From Epithemia pelagica (taxonomy: Eukaryota; Bacillariophyta; Bacillariophyceae; Surirellales; Surirellaceae), in contig OX337236.1 of assembly GCA_946965045.2 (NCBI GenBank), positions 2,418,001 through 2,482,000 on the forward strand: a stretch of DNA of 64,000 bases. Reading direction: 5' to 3'. A program made the position numbers and the translations under genes. Below the pieces are notes generated by a model. That model was given only the letters and a program-made list of their open reading frames with translations. It ran no database searches and was not told the DNA's origin. This document shows positions 10,322 through 21,676 of the stretch, piece after piece (position 1 is the first letter of the stretch; each line of letters begins with the position of its first letter).

Positions 10322-10625
10322 TCAAGGAACAAGGTACCAAGCGCCCCAGCCATACTGTAAAGCAGTGATCAACATTGAAATAAGCATGTCAGCTTTTAAT
10401 GCCAAAAGTCGGGAAACAAACATATGACGACCACATGGAACTTACTTCTTTCTTTCCAAAGCCGTAGTTCGCCCATGTTGTCTCTGCGTTGCATGGCTTC
10501 TTTGGAACTGTGTTACTTGTTCTCGTAAGGGCTGGATTGGTCGTTGTGGTGGAAGAATTTCTTGCATTTTGTCGACCAAGTGATCGCGCAGTTGTTGATG
10601 CAGCGTTTCGTGAAGATTGAAACAT
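10322..10625 (-). CDS. Short protein of the GWGAWYLVP family (member B)
   Basis: Two exons on the minus strand: 10446-10625 (60 codons) and 10322-10354 (10 codons plus TGA). The 91-bp intron has GTAAGT and TTTACAG borders. The ATG at 10625 (MFQSSRNAASTTARSLGR) was chosen because it aligns with the starts of members C and D; an in-frame ATG at 10649 is possible. Residues 1-30 are basic, S/T/A/R-rich and free of acids, consistent with a mitochondrial targeting sequence. The conserved half reads NTVPKKPCNAETTWANYGF, GKKE, YGWGAWYLVP. Member A, 1.4 kb away on the same strand, has exons of the same size and an intron at the same codon, so the two look like tandem duplicates. Function unknown. Confidence 0.75.
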
Positions 10626-11568
10626 GATGAATTCAAAGAGTATCGGCACAGAAATTGCTTTCAGTCAATCGGTATTTGCTCTGCAGAGTATGCAGCTTGA
10701 GATTTTGTGTATGAACATGCCGAGAACAAGAGGAGCAAAGCATGTTTGAACCAAAGCGATTGGGTATCTTTCTCTTGCATTCCTTTTGAAGCGCGACAAA
10801 CCATGGTTCGGATTTGGCCATGTTCGATGGTGCACACGCAGTTAAATTGTTGACATTTGCTGGCACTCGGCACTGGTTTCGCCATGCCGTGAGCCTCATT
10901 TTGCCGGAACAAGGTGTACAGTGGAAATCGATACGCGAAAAAAGCAATCAGACACAGGTCCCAGTCACCAGTCACCAGTCACACATGAAACGACATCCCA
11001 TCGGCCATCAAAAGATCAGGTTAGATTTCTTAACTCTCTTTACAGAATATTCAACGATGAGTATTGTCTTTTTGCTGTCCGTCCATGGTAGGTAAAATTT
11101 GCCCAAACAAAGATGATGTGACGAAGCCTACACAATTACGGTAGTTGCCTCTAGTAGCTCTCTCTATCTCTAGAGATTAGGGAGATCCTTCAAAGCTACG
11201 ATTTTATCATTCCATCCATCAAAAACACAGCATTCACATTACTACTCTGGAAGGAAGCTCGAATCCAACAAATACAACTTCTCCTAATCCTTGAAGTAGT
11301 ACATGTAAACAGTTAATGACTTTGGGATCACTGAAGGTTTTCGCTGATGCGATCTAGATGTACAGTTACCCAGGACGAGTCAAAGACGGTATCGTATCTT
11401 GTCTGCACCTTAGGTAGTAGTTGTTGATTGTAAAAAGAGGAATATATATGCACTTTTTGGACCGGAAGTCGAAACAAAATAAACCAAACGAGTAATACTC
11501 CGTAGTCATCTTAAGTACCAGTGCTAATCTGTTTGCTCGTTGAAAGACATGGGAAAATCATCAATCGT
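10626..11568. other. Intergenic
   Basis: No gene is recognised. It contains a CTCTCTATCTCTAGAGATTAG stretch near 11160 and a short AT-rich segment. The open frames lack any recognisable motif. Confidence 0.45.
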
Positions 11569-12095
11569 CTACAGACAGTCCTCCTTTGCCACTCGTAGAA
11601 TGAACATTGCCACTGCCACCAGTGGACACTGATAAAAGACTTCCCATGGATTCTGTAAAGATGGACAATGGTAGAAAATATATCTATCCCGCGCAACAAT
11701 GGCAATCGAACTCAGTGAGATTAGGACTTTTCTCACTCAGAACCGTGATTTCCGCCCCCAAGCATGAATTGGTAGCGTACCTCATTTGAATCCATGAAAT
11801 GAAAGCCATCCTTCGAAGAACATCTACTTTTTGTCGTGTTGATTCCGCTTGGTGATGTGGATTGTGGAGGAAGTTTCAAGTTGAAACTCGGACTTCGTTT
11901 CATTTCATAGGAATCGCATAATCTGATTGATGGTTGGGTAGTTGCTGTACCAGGTACCTGACTGTTGCATATCTTGTCGTTGAAAGACGAAGATACTTCG
12001 GCGGCATCTCTTGCAGCTATGGGATATGATCGTCGTGGTGCCCGTGAACGAGCCGAACACGACACAGTGGTGAATGGGGACTTCCAGAAGACCAT
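11569..12095 (-). CDS. Small two-exon protein, possibly organelle-targeted
   Basis: Exon 1 is 11781-12095 (105 codons from ATG 12095) and exon 2 is 11569-11652 (27 codons plus TAG). The 128-bp intron has GTACGC and TTTACAG borders and is phase 0. The 132-aa product starts with a basic, Ser/Ala-rich segment (MVFWKSPFTTVSCSARSRAPRR). It ends in a short hydrophobic segment (NPWEVFYQCPLVAVAMFILRVA) that could be a membrane anchor. I recognise no family. The splice model rests on good border sequences and an open, hydrophobic second exon, not on homology, so it is tentative. Confidence 0.4.
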
Positions 12096-13213
12096 TATGG
12101 TGGATACGGGGATAAAAGAACGCTAGTCAAGGGACGAGTGCTTGCTTTTTTGTGCGTTCTTTTGACCTCCATCCTTTCCATTCTCGTTGGGTTCGTATGC
12201 TTCGATTGGCGATGGTGTGTGTTGATGATGGAGGGAACGATCCATCCCTCGAATGAGAATTCTTCAAATTTTCATCTTGCGCGTTGAGCTACAAAATCAC
12301 TGTAAATCGACTTGTAGCGAGAGGTATGCGACAGATCGGGATTGAATCTGAGAGCCCTCTCTCTTTGCTGACGAAAAGGAGATCGACAATAGACACATGG
12401 AAAGTGGAACGATTATGGAACGGCAACGTCTTGTCTGGTCGAGAAGAAGTATCCCAGCTAAACCTTCGGTAGTTGTGTGATGTGGCCGCTCCCCTTGCTT
12501 GGGTACTTCCATGATTTTGTTCATCTTCATGGAGTGTTGCACTCAGCATCCGAGTGCACAAAGGGTCTCAACGTCAAATCTTCGTTGCCACCACAAAAAT
12601 CACCTCCACCGCAAAACAAGTCAAATGTGGGACATTTCTTTGTGGCGGTTCAGAGTGAAGGGTGTTCTTCTACTTGATTCTGCCGTTGTCTATTGTCTCA
12701 TCTCACATTGAACGGGGAATCACACGTTTTTCACCTCTCTCCATCGAACGAGTTTCGAGGATCCAGGAGACAAAACACGAAAACCAAGGTCGCGTCGTAG
12801 AACCGTCACTTCCAAATGCAAACTAGGTTGAAAGACCGGCCATTTGGGGACCCGCTCGGAGTTGGTAAATTGAGTGAAAACACAAAAGGAGAACCGGAAC
12901 GCAACAATCAAATGATAAACTTTGAGTGAACCTCAACAAATAATGGATGAACAAGTTCGACCGCATGATCTGCTTCTACTTGTTTTCTAGTGGAACTGGC
13001 ATGTTCTCGTTAACTGATCAATGGTGAGTTGCTCAGGACATGTACAAAACTTGGCATTTTTCGACTTCTGACACGTTTGAAAAACAATGGATGGGAAGAA
13101 CGACCTGAGCACGTACAAATGGGGTGCGCTTACGCTGGTGAAACTTCCGCAATTCGTTTATTGCTAATATATATTTTGCTACTTACACTCCAGTTCATCA
13201 ACATGTTTCATAG
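12096..13213. other. Intergenic
   Basis: About 1.1 kb. Short overlapping open frames occur on both strands near 12280-12700, but none shows family motifs or convincing splice signals. I annotate nothing here. Confidence 0.4.
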
Positions 13214-13828
13214 TCACGAAGAATCATGGCTTGAACTTCCATTCATGAGTTGCATCCACAGAGGCAACATTCCTTGTTTGACAGATCTTCGGCCGTTCGA
13301 GGTACTTCCACCACCTTTGAGAGCGAGTCGACCACAGGGGCATTTCGCTTTACCGCCAAGATTTTCCTTGCGTTCTATCCAACATTCACGATGAAAGCTA
13401 TGGCCACAAGGTAATTCCAAGAGGTCCTCTTCGCTGACTTCTCCAAAGCAGAGGCGGCAGTGTGGTGGGGGAGCGTTGCCACTGCTCTTGTCGAGGGGGC
13501 GAACCTGAATTTGGAAACGACTAAATTCAGCCATGCCCGCAGTCGCCTCATCGTAGGTCGTGTAGGAGTCTCCGGCACGCCTCCATGGCGTCGAAAAAAC
13601 ATTTCCGGGCATCCTCTTCTTGCTGGCAGATATCTTCCAGAAGCAGTTGTTGAAGCCAGGCTTTATGGGTTGAACTTCTTGGTTACATAAGGGGCAGAGA
13701 CTTTCGAAGGTCTGGGACATAGCAAGATTGACGTCGCGGAAACCAATCTTGCATATAACCATTTCCTGGTGAGCTTTGCAGCGACGATTGCGACATTTTC
13801 CTTCAAGGCATAAACCAGGGGAAGCAAT
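13214..13828 (-). pseudogene. 3' part of a ubiquitin-like/RING protein gene split by copia element 2
   Basis: The minus-strand frame is open from the insertion point to TGA at 13214-13216, about 203 codons. It begins with a cysteine-rich stretch (GLCLEGKCRNRRCKAHQE), then SLCPLC with further Cys and Trp. A RING-type finger follows: CRLCFGEV.. LPCGHSFHREC .. KCPCGR. The frame is in phase with the 5' part at 20835-21526 once the element and one copy of the GCAAT duplication are ignored. In the undisrupted allele the protein would therefore be about 430 aa, a likely E3-ligase-type protein with a ubiquitin-like domain. The fragment could still be translated from an internal start (ATG at 13762), but the split probably abolishes the gene on this chromosome. 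Confidence 0.8.
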
Positions 13829-14121
13829 TGTTGGAAATAATGAGACAAACGAAAAAATGATTCACGAGTGCTCGGCACCGCCCGGAGTGAAGCATCAAAC
13901 AATGACCGGAAGTACATATAGAAACAGTCACGAGCATACGCGCGAGCCAGAACAGAAACGCGTAACGTTTGCTGACGTAGTGAAATTCGGAAAAGCAAAG
14001 ACGAGCAAGGCGAAGAAATCCTGTGCTCATTCTTTGGAGATAATCAAGGCAGTAAAGTAAAACGACGTTTGATTTACGACGATAGTGCTTAAGCTGACGG
14101 CTCTGCACCCATCGTACAACA
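13829..14121 (+). repeat. 5' LTR of copia element 2
   Basis: 293 bp, TG..CA, differing from 20542-20834 at two positions that I can see (C/T in the GGCAxCGCC context, C/G in ATGACxGGAAG). It contains an open frame that in the 3' LTR is the end of pol. Confidence 0.93.
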
Positions 14122-14169
14122 TTATCTCCAAAGAAAAACGATTTGCTTTCTACCCAGTGCCAAAGTCCA

Positions 14170-14851
14170 ATGCCAAACGCGCGAGATATCGGTCAAGAAC
14201 GTGGAAATCAAGAATACAACGAGTTGGTACAAGAGCTCACCAATTTGTCCATCCGACAACAAGAAATTGCGCACGACTGCGAGATCTCCGACCGGCCAAT
14301 CCCCAACGGCCACCAGTGGCCGTCTCTATGGCCCAACAAGTACAAGCTGGTTACGAGACGGAGACAGCGAAGAAGAGTTGACCCCAAGAAGCAACGAGAC
14401 CTCTCAGGTGGGTGCCAGTATCGCAAGTTCGTCTGTTGAGGTTGTGGGTGTTATCCGTCGAGTTGAAAGAGAAAGACAACAAGACCCATCCGAGTACACG
14501 CCTGCCGAACTTACTGCGCTCCAAAGTGGATGCGCGTTGTGGACGTCCGCGACAACAGGGAAACGGTACATCATTCATCCCAGTCGACGCTCTTTTGCCA
14601 TCGGGGATATCGTCAAGACTTCCAATCCTGCCAATCCGGGAAACGACCTAGCGCCCTCTCGACGAGACGGAACAGGCGTGATTACCAAGGTGCACACTGT
14701 CCAAGTGTCGCTTCGTACTGACAGTGGGCAAGAGATAAGGCGAAGCAAGAACAACGTTCGGTATCTTTCGGCCGAACGAGATGAGCAGTACGCCCAATTC
14801 GAGCCCGTCGAACCAGGCTGGCGCCCCAACTACGCCAAGTACCGCGCCTAA
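14170..14851 (+). CDS. Extra ORF between 5' LTR and gag, element 2
   Basis: Two overlapping frames look coding. The ATG at 14170 opens an 89-codon frame (ELTNLSIRQQEIAHDCEISDRP, coiled-coil-like). The next frame is open from about 14201 to TAA 14849-14851 and has no ATG of its own. Its C-terminal half reads GDIVKTSNP.. GTGVITKVHTVQVSLRTDSG, which resembles a small SH3/KOW-like beta-barrel (inference). A frameshift or indel near 14285-14350 could join them. The second frame overlaps the gag start by 71 nt. Ordinary copia elements have no such ORF. It may be an accessory nucleic-acid-binding protein or a displaced integrase C-terminal-type module. Confidence 0.45.
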
Positions 14852-15801
14852 CATGGAAGGAAACCAGTCCAACGGTGGACGTGGAAGACGTGGAGGTCGT
14901 GGCAGAGGCCGTGGTGGTCGTGGTGGTAGAGGAGGACGAGGTGGTCTACACAACAGTGGGACAACATTCAGGGGTAACACAGAAGGTATGAACGGTCATA
15001 TCTTCCAAGTGTTCTACGAGTGCAATGATAAGCGCCAGTTCGCACGAACGCTGGAGGCGCTGGAAGAATACATCGCCAAGAATTACAAGCATGCGGGTGA
15101 CATGATGCCTTTGACGAGGGAATTGAAGAATCCGGATATTGCTGAACCAGCCGACCTTCCAGAAGGAGAGAAGAGTCGCGTGAAGACAATCCTTCTCGAG
15201 AAACAGATCGCCGCCTATGTTACGCGATGTGACATATTGGAAAGCAACCTCCAGGCCACATATGCAGTAATATGGGGGCAATGCAGTGAAGCCATGCGCG
15301 CCAAATTACAAGGATTAGAAAAATACAACGACGCCCGAGACAAATGTGACTGTGCTTGGCTCCTAACACAGATCAAGGCAATACGACACAAGTTCGAAGA
15401 GAAAAGATATGGGTATGCGTCTCTGAATGACGCTTATAACAATTTTTATTCCCACCGCCAACAGAATGAAGAAGCCCTGGCGGATTATCTGCACCAGTTC
15501 AAGGAGAACGTCGATGTTCTGGAACATTATGGTGGTGCTGTGGGAGTCGACAAAGGTTCTCAAGAGCTCATTGAGAAGTATCTAGAGCCTGGAGCGACCG
15601 TGTCCTCCGAAACCAAGAAGAAGATGAGTCGTGATCGCGCTCTGGCGATCCAATTTCTCAAGGGTGCCGACCGCAAACGTTATGGAAATCTGCTGATTGA
15701 GTTGGAAAACCAGTTTTCCAGAGGAACTGACCAGTACCCTCCTGATTTGACGGCGGCATACGGCATGCTCGTCAGCTACCGAGGCACTAGACAGTCCGCA
15801 C
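14781..15801 (+). pseudogene. gag: Gag of copia element 2, interrupted by a solo LTR
   Basis: The ATG at 14781 starts MSSTPNSSPSN, followed by a Gly/Arg-rich RGG-box stretch (about residues 30-56). A helical Gag region follows (YGYASLNDAYNNFYSHR, DYLHQFKENVDVLEHYGG, TAAYGMLVSYRG). The frame is cut at 15801 by a nested LTR and reads into it until TAG 15843-15845. Without the LTR and one CGCAC copy, the frame continues in phase into the zinc-knuckle/protease frame at 16590. So gag and pol were one continuous ORF in this element, unlike element 1. Confidence 0.8.
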
Positions 15802-16584
15802 TGTTACAATTCTTTCTGAATCGTAGGGACATTGATGCTCGGTAGAGCAGACAATCAGGTAGGTCACCAACCGATACAAGCTTCTCAGGGTCAGAGAAGC
15901 AAGCAAGTCGAAGTCTATCAGAAGGATAGTCGGGACACAAAGAAAGATGTGATAAATGGTGATATTGTTAGATTGTGTGTTGATTACTACGATAGGTCTA
16001 CGTGAAATGTTCGGTCCTGCCAAGGGTCATGTGTCATAGGTTCTTGCCGGCAACAGGTTTGGAATAGTTGGAGTCAATTCATGTGATGTATATGACATGT
16101 ATATGTGGACGGATAACATATACAGGGTCAACAGCTCTTGCTTTGGGTTGGCATAGTTGTTTTCATGGCGCGCAGCTTGTTGACAATTTGGAGATTGTGG
16201 GAATGGAAATATGGTCTCGCGTGATCGTGTGTCGTGCTTGGGATACTTAGACCGTTGGGTCGGATAGATGCCGACAGCGCTCGGATGTCGCTTGGGCGCG
16301 CTCGATGATTTCGGGCGCGTACGCTTAGGGCGTTAGTATAATGTCCGAGCAACGGCCAAATTTACGTCCGTTGTAATACCGCACGACCCAGTTTAGTCTT
16401 GGGAGTGAGTTCGTCAATCTATTCTCACTTTTCATGATTTGCGAAGAAATATAGGTCGATATAGCGCGAAGCTAGGGAACATAGCTCGAAGCTAGATGGC
16501 ATGATGCGATAGCACGAGGCTATGTGACATGGGGAATCGATGAGATGTAGAATCTAACCACCATAGACGGTGAGAATTCTAACA
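15802..16584 (+). mobile_element. Nested solo LTR in gag of element 2
   Basis: This 783-bp segment begins TGTTACAATTCT and ends AGAATTCTAACA, an imperfect inverted terminal pair. It is flanked by CGCAC at 15797-15801 and 16585-16589, a 5-bp duplication as made by LTR elements. It has no coding capacity. Short degenerate repeats built on CGAAGCTA/ACGAGGCTA occur near its right end (about 16460-16525). Its removal restores the gag-pol frame (788 nt shifts the frame by 2, exactly the observed change). It probably arose by recombination between the LTRs of another element. Confidence 0.85.
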
Positions 16585-16589
16585 CGCAC

Positions 16590-19500
16590 CACCATCCTCT
16601 CCCTCGCCCAGTCCAGGCTTACAGTTTGCTCAGACTGCTGACCCCGTCCCCGGTCTTGATGGCGTTCTTCATGAAGCCATTACTTGTTTTCACTGCCGTG
16701 GGCCCGGGCATTATGCAAGTCAGTGTCCTCACCGACAAGATGGGACTGAGGGTAATGCCGGAGTCACCATGCTCCACCATCACCAACCCTCCACATACAA
16801 TTTCACCTTCGCTCACGTTGATTGTTGCCTCTCCCAGTCACGTGTCGCCATCCCATCCACTTGGGTGCTTCTCGATAGTCAATCAACTATCTCGGTCTTC
16901 CACAATGCCTCCCTGCTCCGTAACATTCGGCCATCCTCCCATCCGTTGACGGTTTACACTAATGGTGGTTAACAAGTTTCTGGTTTGGTGGGTGACATTC
17001 CCAACTTTGGAGAAGTGTGGTACAACCCACAGTCTTTGGCCAACATCCTTTCTTTGGCCGCTGTTCGGCAACACTGTCGCGTCACAATGGATACCGCTGG
17101 TGATCCATCCATTGCGGTCCACCGCCGGGATGGAACGGTAATGCTGTTCAAAGAGAGTCCCATGGGTTTATATTATTTCGATGTCAGTGACCACTCTAAC
17201 TTTACTAGTTCTCCCTCTGCTCCTTATCTTTTTCTCAATAACGCGACCGGATATTCCCCTCGGGAGGTCGAAGGAGCGGATCGTGCGCGGATTCTATACC
17301 GGCAACTCGGTCGACCCTCCCAACGCGATTTCCTGGACGCTCTCGCACACAACGTGATTCAAAACTGTCCCGTCACCCCCGAAGACGCACGCCGCGCCCT
17401 CAAAATTTATGGGCCCGATCCCGCAACCCTCAAAGGCAAGACCGTCAAGCGACCGACACCAGCAGTCCCACAACTCATCCCAACGGACATCCCTACCAAA
17501 ATTAAACAAGAGCACCAGCGCGTGACGATATGCGCCGACAACTTCTATGTGCAAGGTCACATTTTTTGTCATACGATCAGCCGTCACCTACATTTCCGTA
17601 CAGTCGCCGCCATCGAGAACCGACGCAAGGCGACCCTCGAAAAAGAAATCAAGGACGTAATCCACATGTACCAAGCTCGTGGCTTCGAAGTGACCGACCT
17701 GCATGCCGACAACGAGTTCGCACCAATCCAACAGAACATCCTGCCCGTCCTGTCAAATATTGTGGCGGCCGATGACCACGTTGGCCAAGTCGAACGTTCT
17801 ATACGAACAATTAAGGAGCGAGTCCGTGCTACCGTCCATGGCTTACCGTACCGCCGATATCCTACACTAATGGTAAGGGAAGTGGTGGCCCACGCTGTCA
17901 GGACGCTCAACCAACTACCGAGCAAGAAAGGCGTCTCTGCAACAATGAGTCCGAGAAAAATCGTGACTGGTCTTCCCGATCCCGACTACAACAGCATGAA
18001 AATTGAATTTGGGCACTATGCCCAGATCTTCGAGGAACGACGACAAACGAATACGACGGCCCCAAGAACAATCGGAGCCATAGCACTCAATCCCACGGGT
18101 AACGCCCAAGGGAGCTATTTCTTCTTGTCACTCGCCACAGGAGCGCGGGTATCGAGACAGCAATGGACGGAGCTTCCCATCACACAAGCAGTTATTGACC
18201 GTGTCGAGGAATTGGCCGAACAACAAGAACAGCCCCTCATAGATGGAGAACTGGTTTTCGAGTGGGCCCCCGATATACCAATCCACGACGACGCTGACGG
18301 CGACGACGAACCAGACGGTATCGACGACAACGAGGACGAAACACTCGGTGAAGAAGAAGGAGCGGATCCAATGGATTCAGACGACGATGACGGAAATAAC
18401 GAGGAGCCTGGACCTGAAATAGACGAAGAGTCCAGCCAAGACGAGATACCTGCATCGGACGAAGAAGAAGAAGAGCCACCCGTCGTGTCAACAACAGACG
18501 AAGACGACACCGTCGACCCAGTCATCGATGACGAGCCGGAGATGGAAGTCGAGGAACCATCGGAAGATGAAGGAGCGACGGAAGATGAAGGAGCGACTGA
18601 TGAAGGAATGGACGAATATACCGCGGGATATGATGACGAAGTCGTGGATGTCGACCATGAGGAAATGGACCCAGAAATGGCGGATGAAGATTTGGACACT
18701 CCCGTTCCACAGCATACATACAACCTCCGAGGTAATCGCGAACGGTCCTACGAACACAGACTCGATCATCAAATGGACACTGCTGATGGCAGCACGTCCT
18801 ACATGCATATGCAATTCCTCCATCGAGCAATCCGCCATGCGACAACCAACGTGAATGAAAGAAGGCCTATACATTCAATCGTGGCCGAATTCATGTTCAC
18901 CCAGATGTCGGCGCAAGCAGGTATCAAGAAGCACGGACAGCGAGCAATAGACGCACTGCTCAAAGAATTCACCCAATTGGATGGACAAGATACATTCGAT
19001 CCACAGGACGCCTCAAAACTCACTCCTGCACAAAAGAAAGCCGCACTCCGATCCGTGAACGTGATCAAGGAAAAACGCTGTGGAAAACTCAAAGGACGGT
19101 CATGCGCTGATGGGCGATCACAAAGGTCACTTTTTGACAAGAGCGAGACGGCGTCGCCAGCTCTTTCAACGGACACACTCATCATGTCCTTAATAATAGA
19201 CGCACAAGAACGTCGGAAGGTTATCACCGCGGACATTGCGGGAGCATACCTCAACGCCCACATGAAGGACTACGTCCTCATGAAACTCGTTGGTGAGGTC
19301 GTGGACATCTTCTGTCGCCTAGACGAGAAATACAAGAAATTCGTGGTAATGGAGGGCAATACGAAAGTATTATACGTACGTCTCAACAAAGCCCTATACG
19401 GGTGTGTACAATCAGCGCTACTGTGGTACGAACTTTTCGCCACCACACTCAAAGAAATGGGTTTCAAGCTCAATCCCTACGATCCATGCGTCGCAAACAA

Positions 19501-20773
19501 AGTGATAAATGGGCATCAATGCACCGTGACGTGGTACGTAGATGACCTCAAAGCCTCCCACGTGGAAGAGAAAGTGGTAGAAGATTTGATTGAGGCAATT
19601 GAATCCAAGTTCGGAAAAATGACTGTTTGCAGAGGGAACAAGCATACGTACCTCGGGATGCAAATCACAGTCAACGAAAATGACACGGTCAGCATCATCA
19701 TGCCGCAATATATTGATGAAGCCATCGAGATGTTCGGGGAGGATGTGAAACAAGGTGCATAGACACCCGCCAGAAAAGGACTGTTTGAGATAAAAGAGGC
19801 GCCCGACCTTGACAAAGAAAGAAAGGAGAAATTTCATAGCATCGTGGCCAAACTGCTCTGTCTGTCACAGCGGGCCCGCATCGACATCCAAACAGCCATC
19901 GCTTTCCTGTGCACACGAGTGGCGAAATGCACACAAGACGATTGGAAGAAGCTGAAACGAGTTCTCCAGTATCTGCATTCAACAAAAGACATGGAATATA
20001 TCGTGGGAGCGGATGACGTTCCCCACCTCCAAACTTGGGTTGATGCATCGTTCGCAGTGCACGATGATACGTGCAGTCATACCGGTGGGGTGATGTCACT
20101 CGGTCGAGGTGCAATCATCGCTAAATCGAGGAAACAAAAGCTCAATACAAAAAGCTCTACAGAAGCTGAAGTAGTCGGAGCAAGCGACTACCTTCCAAAT
20201 ACAATATGGGCGAGGAGATTCCTTGAAGCACAAGGATATAGAATCGCAGGTACGAAATTTGCCCAAGACAACCAAAGTGCTATCAGATTGGAGAAAAACG
20301 GAAGAGCATCCGCAGGCAAACAATCACGACATGTGGACATTCGATATTTCTTCATAAAAGACAGGGTCAAACAAGAGAACATCGAGATCCACTATTGCCC
20401 AACGGAAGAAATGCTAGCGGATTTTTACACAAAACCATTACAAGGGGGTCTCTTCAACAAATTTCGAGATGTCCTACTTGGACACAAACCACTCAGTTCC
20501 CTCCAGAACCCCACGTGCGATTCCTCCACTCGCGAGGAGCGTGTTGGAAATAATGAGACAAACGAAAAAATGATTCACGAGTGCTCGGCATCGCCCGGAG
20601 TGAAGCATCAAACAATGACGGGAAGTACATATAGAAACAGTCACGAGCATACGCGCGAGCCAGAACAGAAACGCGTAACGTTTGCTGACGTAGTGAAATT
20701 CGGAAAAGCAAAGACGAGCAAGGCGAAGAAATCCTGTGCTCATTCTTTGGAGATAATCAAGGCAGTAAAGTAA
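16590..20773 (+). pseudogene. pol: Pol region of copia element 2 with two in-frame stops
   Basis: A single frame runs from 16590 to TAA 20771-20773, interrupted by TAA 16970-16972 and TAG 19760-19762. Order: CCHC zinc knuckle CFHCRGPGHYASQC (16685 on); aspartic protease with LLDSQST (Asp codon 16874); integrase with CADNF, HADNEF and QVERS as the DDE triad; a strongly acidic linker of about 140 residues (18280-18710); reverse transcriptase with WYVDD (19535-19546); RNase H with WVDASF and SSTEAEVVG; and the usual FYTKPLQGG end. The frame continues about 75 codons into the 3' LTR. The protease DSQST form differs from the DTGAS of element 1, so the two elements belong to different copia lineages. 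Confidence 0.85.
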
Positions 20774-20834
20774 AACGACGTTTGATTTACGACGATAGTG
20801 CTTAAGCTGACGGCTCTGCACCCATCGTACAACA
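20542..20834 (+). repeat. 3' LTR of copia element 2
   Basis: 293 bp matching 13829-14121 with two substitutions. It is followed by the second GCAAT copy at 20835-20839. The end of the pol frame lies inside it. Confidence 0.93.
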
Positions 20835-21526
20835 GCAATTCTCCACTCTGGAGCAGTTTTGCTCCATTCTCGGGTACGTAGAACGTCTGGTCGAGTTGCA
20901 TCCACAACCATTGCTCCTTGACGGCGTCCTCCTTTAACTGCCACAGAAGCAACCAACGTACTTCCTTGGCGAACATCATAGTCTATGACTCTTTGTGAGT
21001 CCTCCATATGCCGGGCAAAGAAAATTCTTTCGCTGGCATTGTTCTTGAGGTACAAGGCATCATCACTGGCAGATTCCTGTATCGCAGCCTTGAGTTCCTT
21101 GACAGTGGCAGACCGGTCCACGGAGATCACCATGCTTTTCCCGGACAATCGGACAAAGAGGTTCAAGGGGTTAGTGATGACACTCCAACGAACCATGATT
21201 GGCTGGTCGTGACAGAGATAGTCAATCAAGGGTGTGTTGCCCTTGAAAAGGCATGAAGTCGCATTGCTATGGCACGTCCCGTGACCGTGGTCTCCCAGCA
21301 AAAAGGTTGTTTTTTGGTAGCAGCCGCTTTGTTGTGAGGTCAACTTGAGTTTATGGGCAATCCATTCAGCGCATTCATTCAAGCGAGTACAAGGGGACGC
21401 GTCCATCATTATGGTCAGGGCAGAATCATCGTGACCCAACAGACTACTCGTACTTGTAGGGTTGCGGGGACAACCATCCACGTCGACATGGACCAGTACA
21501 AACTCGGCAACAAAGTTCCCAGTCAT
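20835..21526 (-). pseudogene. 5' part of the ubiquitin-like/RING protein gene split by copia element 2
   Basis: From the ATG at 21526 the frame gives about 230 residues before the insertion (after ..TAPEWRI). Residues 121-200 resemble ubiquitin: LNLFVRLSGKSMVISV, TVKELKAAIQ, RHMEDSQRVIDYDVRQGSTL and a terminal KGG. Residues 1-120 are an unrecognised N-terminal domain. The ubiquitin-like fold is inferred from spacing and the conserved hydrophobic pattern. On the original allele the frame continues directly into 13214-13828, which supplies the RING finger. The frame also reads on into the LTR as far as 20474, which would append unrelated residues. Confidence 0.8.
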
Positions 21527-21645
21527 GCTGATTCTCTTTCTCTCTCCTCTTTCCACCTAAAATGAGCTGTGGATCCAGTTGATATCCATTTCACCGGAAA
21601 TTCCGAGTGCCTGGTTTGGTTTGATCAACTCCAATCAATTTCACC

Positions 21646-21674
21646 GGAAATTCCTACCCCCTAGCGGGGGTGAG
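21646..21674 (+). repeat. Left copy of a 29-bp inverted repeat with internal hairpin
   Basis: GGAAATTCCTACCCCCTAGC followed by GGGGGTGAG. Its reverse complement recurs at 23411-23439 with only a few mismatches. The core ACCCCC-TAGC-GGGGGT is itself a hairpin. A related TTTCACCGGAAATTCC direct repeat is at 21589-21604 and 21639-21654. Confidence 0.6.
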
Positions 21675-21676
21675 TC

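Larger units (their letters stand above)
13824..20839 (+). mobile_element. Ty1/copia retrotransposon 2, inserted in a host gene
   Basis: LTRs of 293 bp lie at 13829-14121 and 20542-20834. They begin TGTTGGAAA and end CGTACAACA, and I see two differences between them. The target duplication is GCAAT (13824-13828 and 20835-20839). The interior has an extra upstream ORF, gag with an RGG-rich N-terminus, and pol. It is damaged: a 783-bp solo LTR sits in gag, and in-frame stops occur at 16970-16972 (TAA) and 19760-19762 (TAG). LTR similarity says the insertion is young, so this copy may have been mobilised in trans or decayed quickly. Confidence 0.93.

Noticed and set aside
11569-12095. Fifth member of the GWGAWYLVP family
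   Set aside because: The middle (CDSYEMKR.. LPP) vaguely recalls member D (CDTYELRM.. LPP), but the W..YGF and GWGAWYLVP parts are missing, so I keep it as a separate small gene.
13029-13690. Plus-strand ORFs of 76-121 codons
   Set aside because: They are antisense to the RING-coding frame and show no motif.
15363-16972. Genes in the stretch between gag and pol of element 2
   Set aside because: It is explained by the nested solo LTR with CGCAC duplications; the small frames in it are chance.
18115-18874. Minus-strand Ser-rich ORFs of 128-202 codons
   Set aside because: These are the antisense shadow of the acidic Asp/Glu linker in pol.
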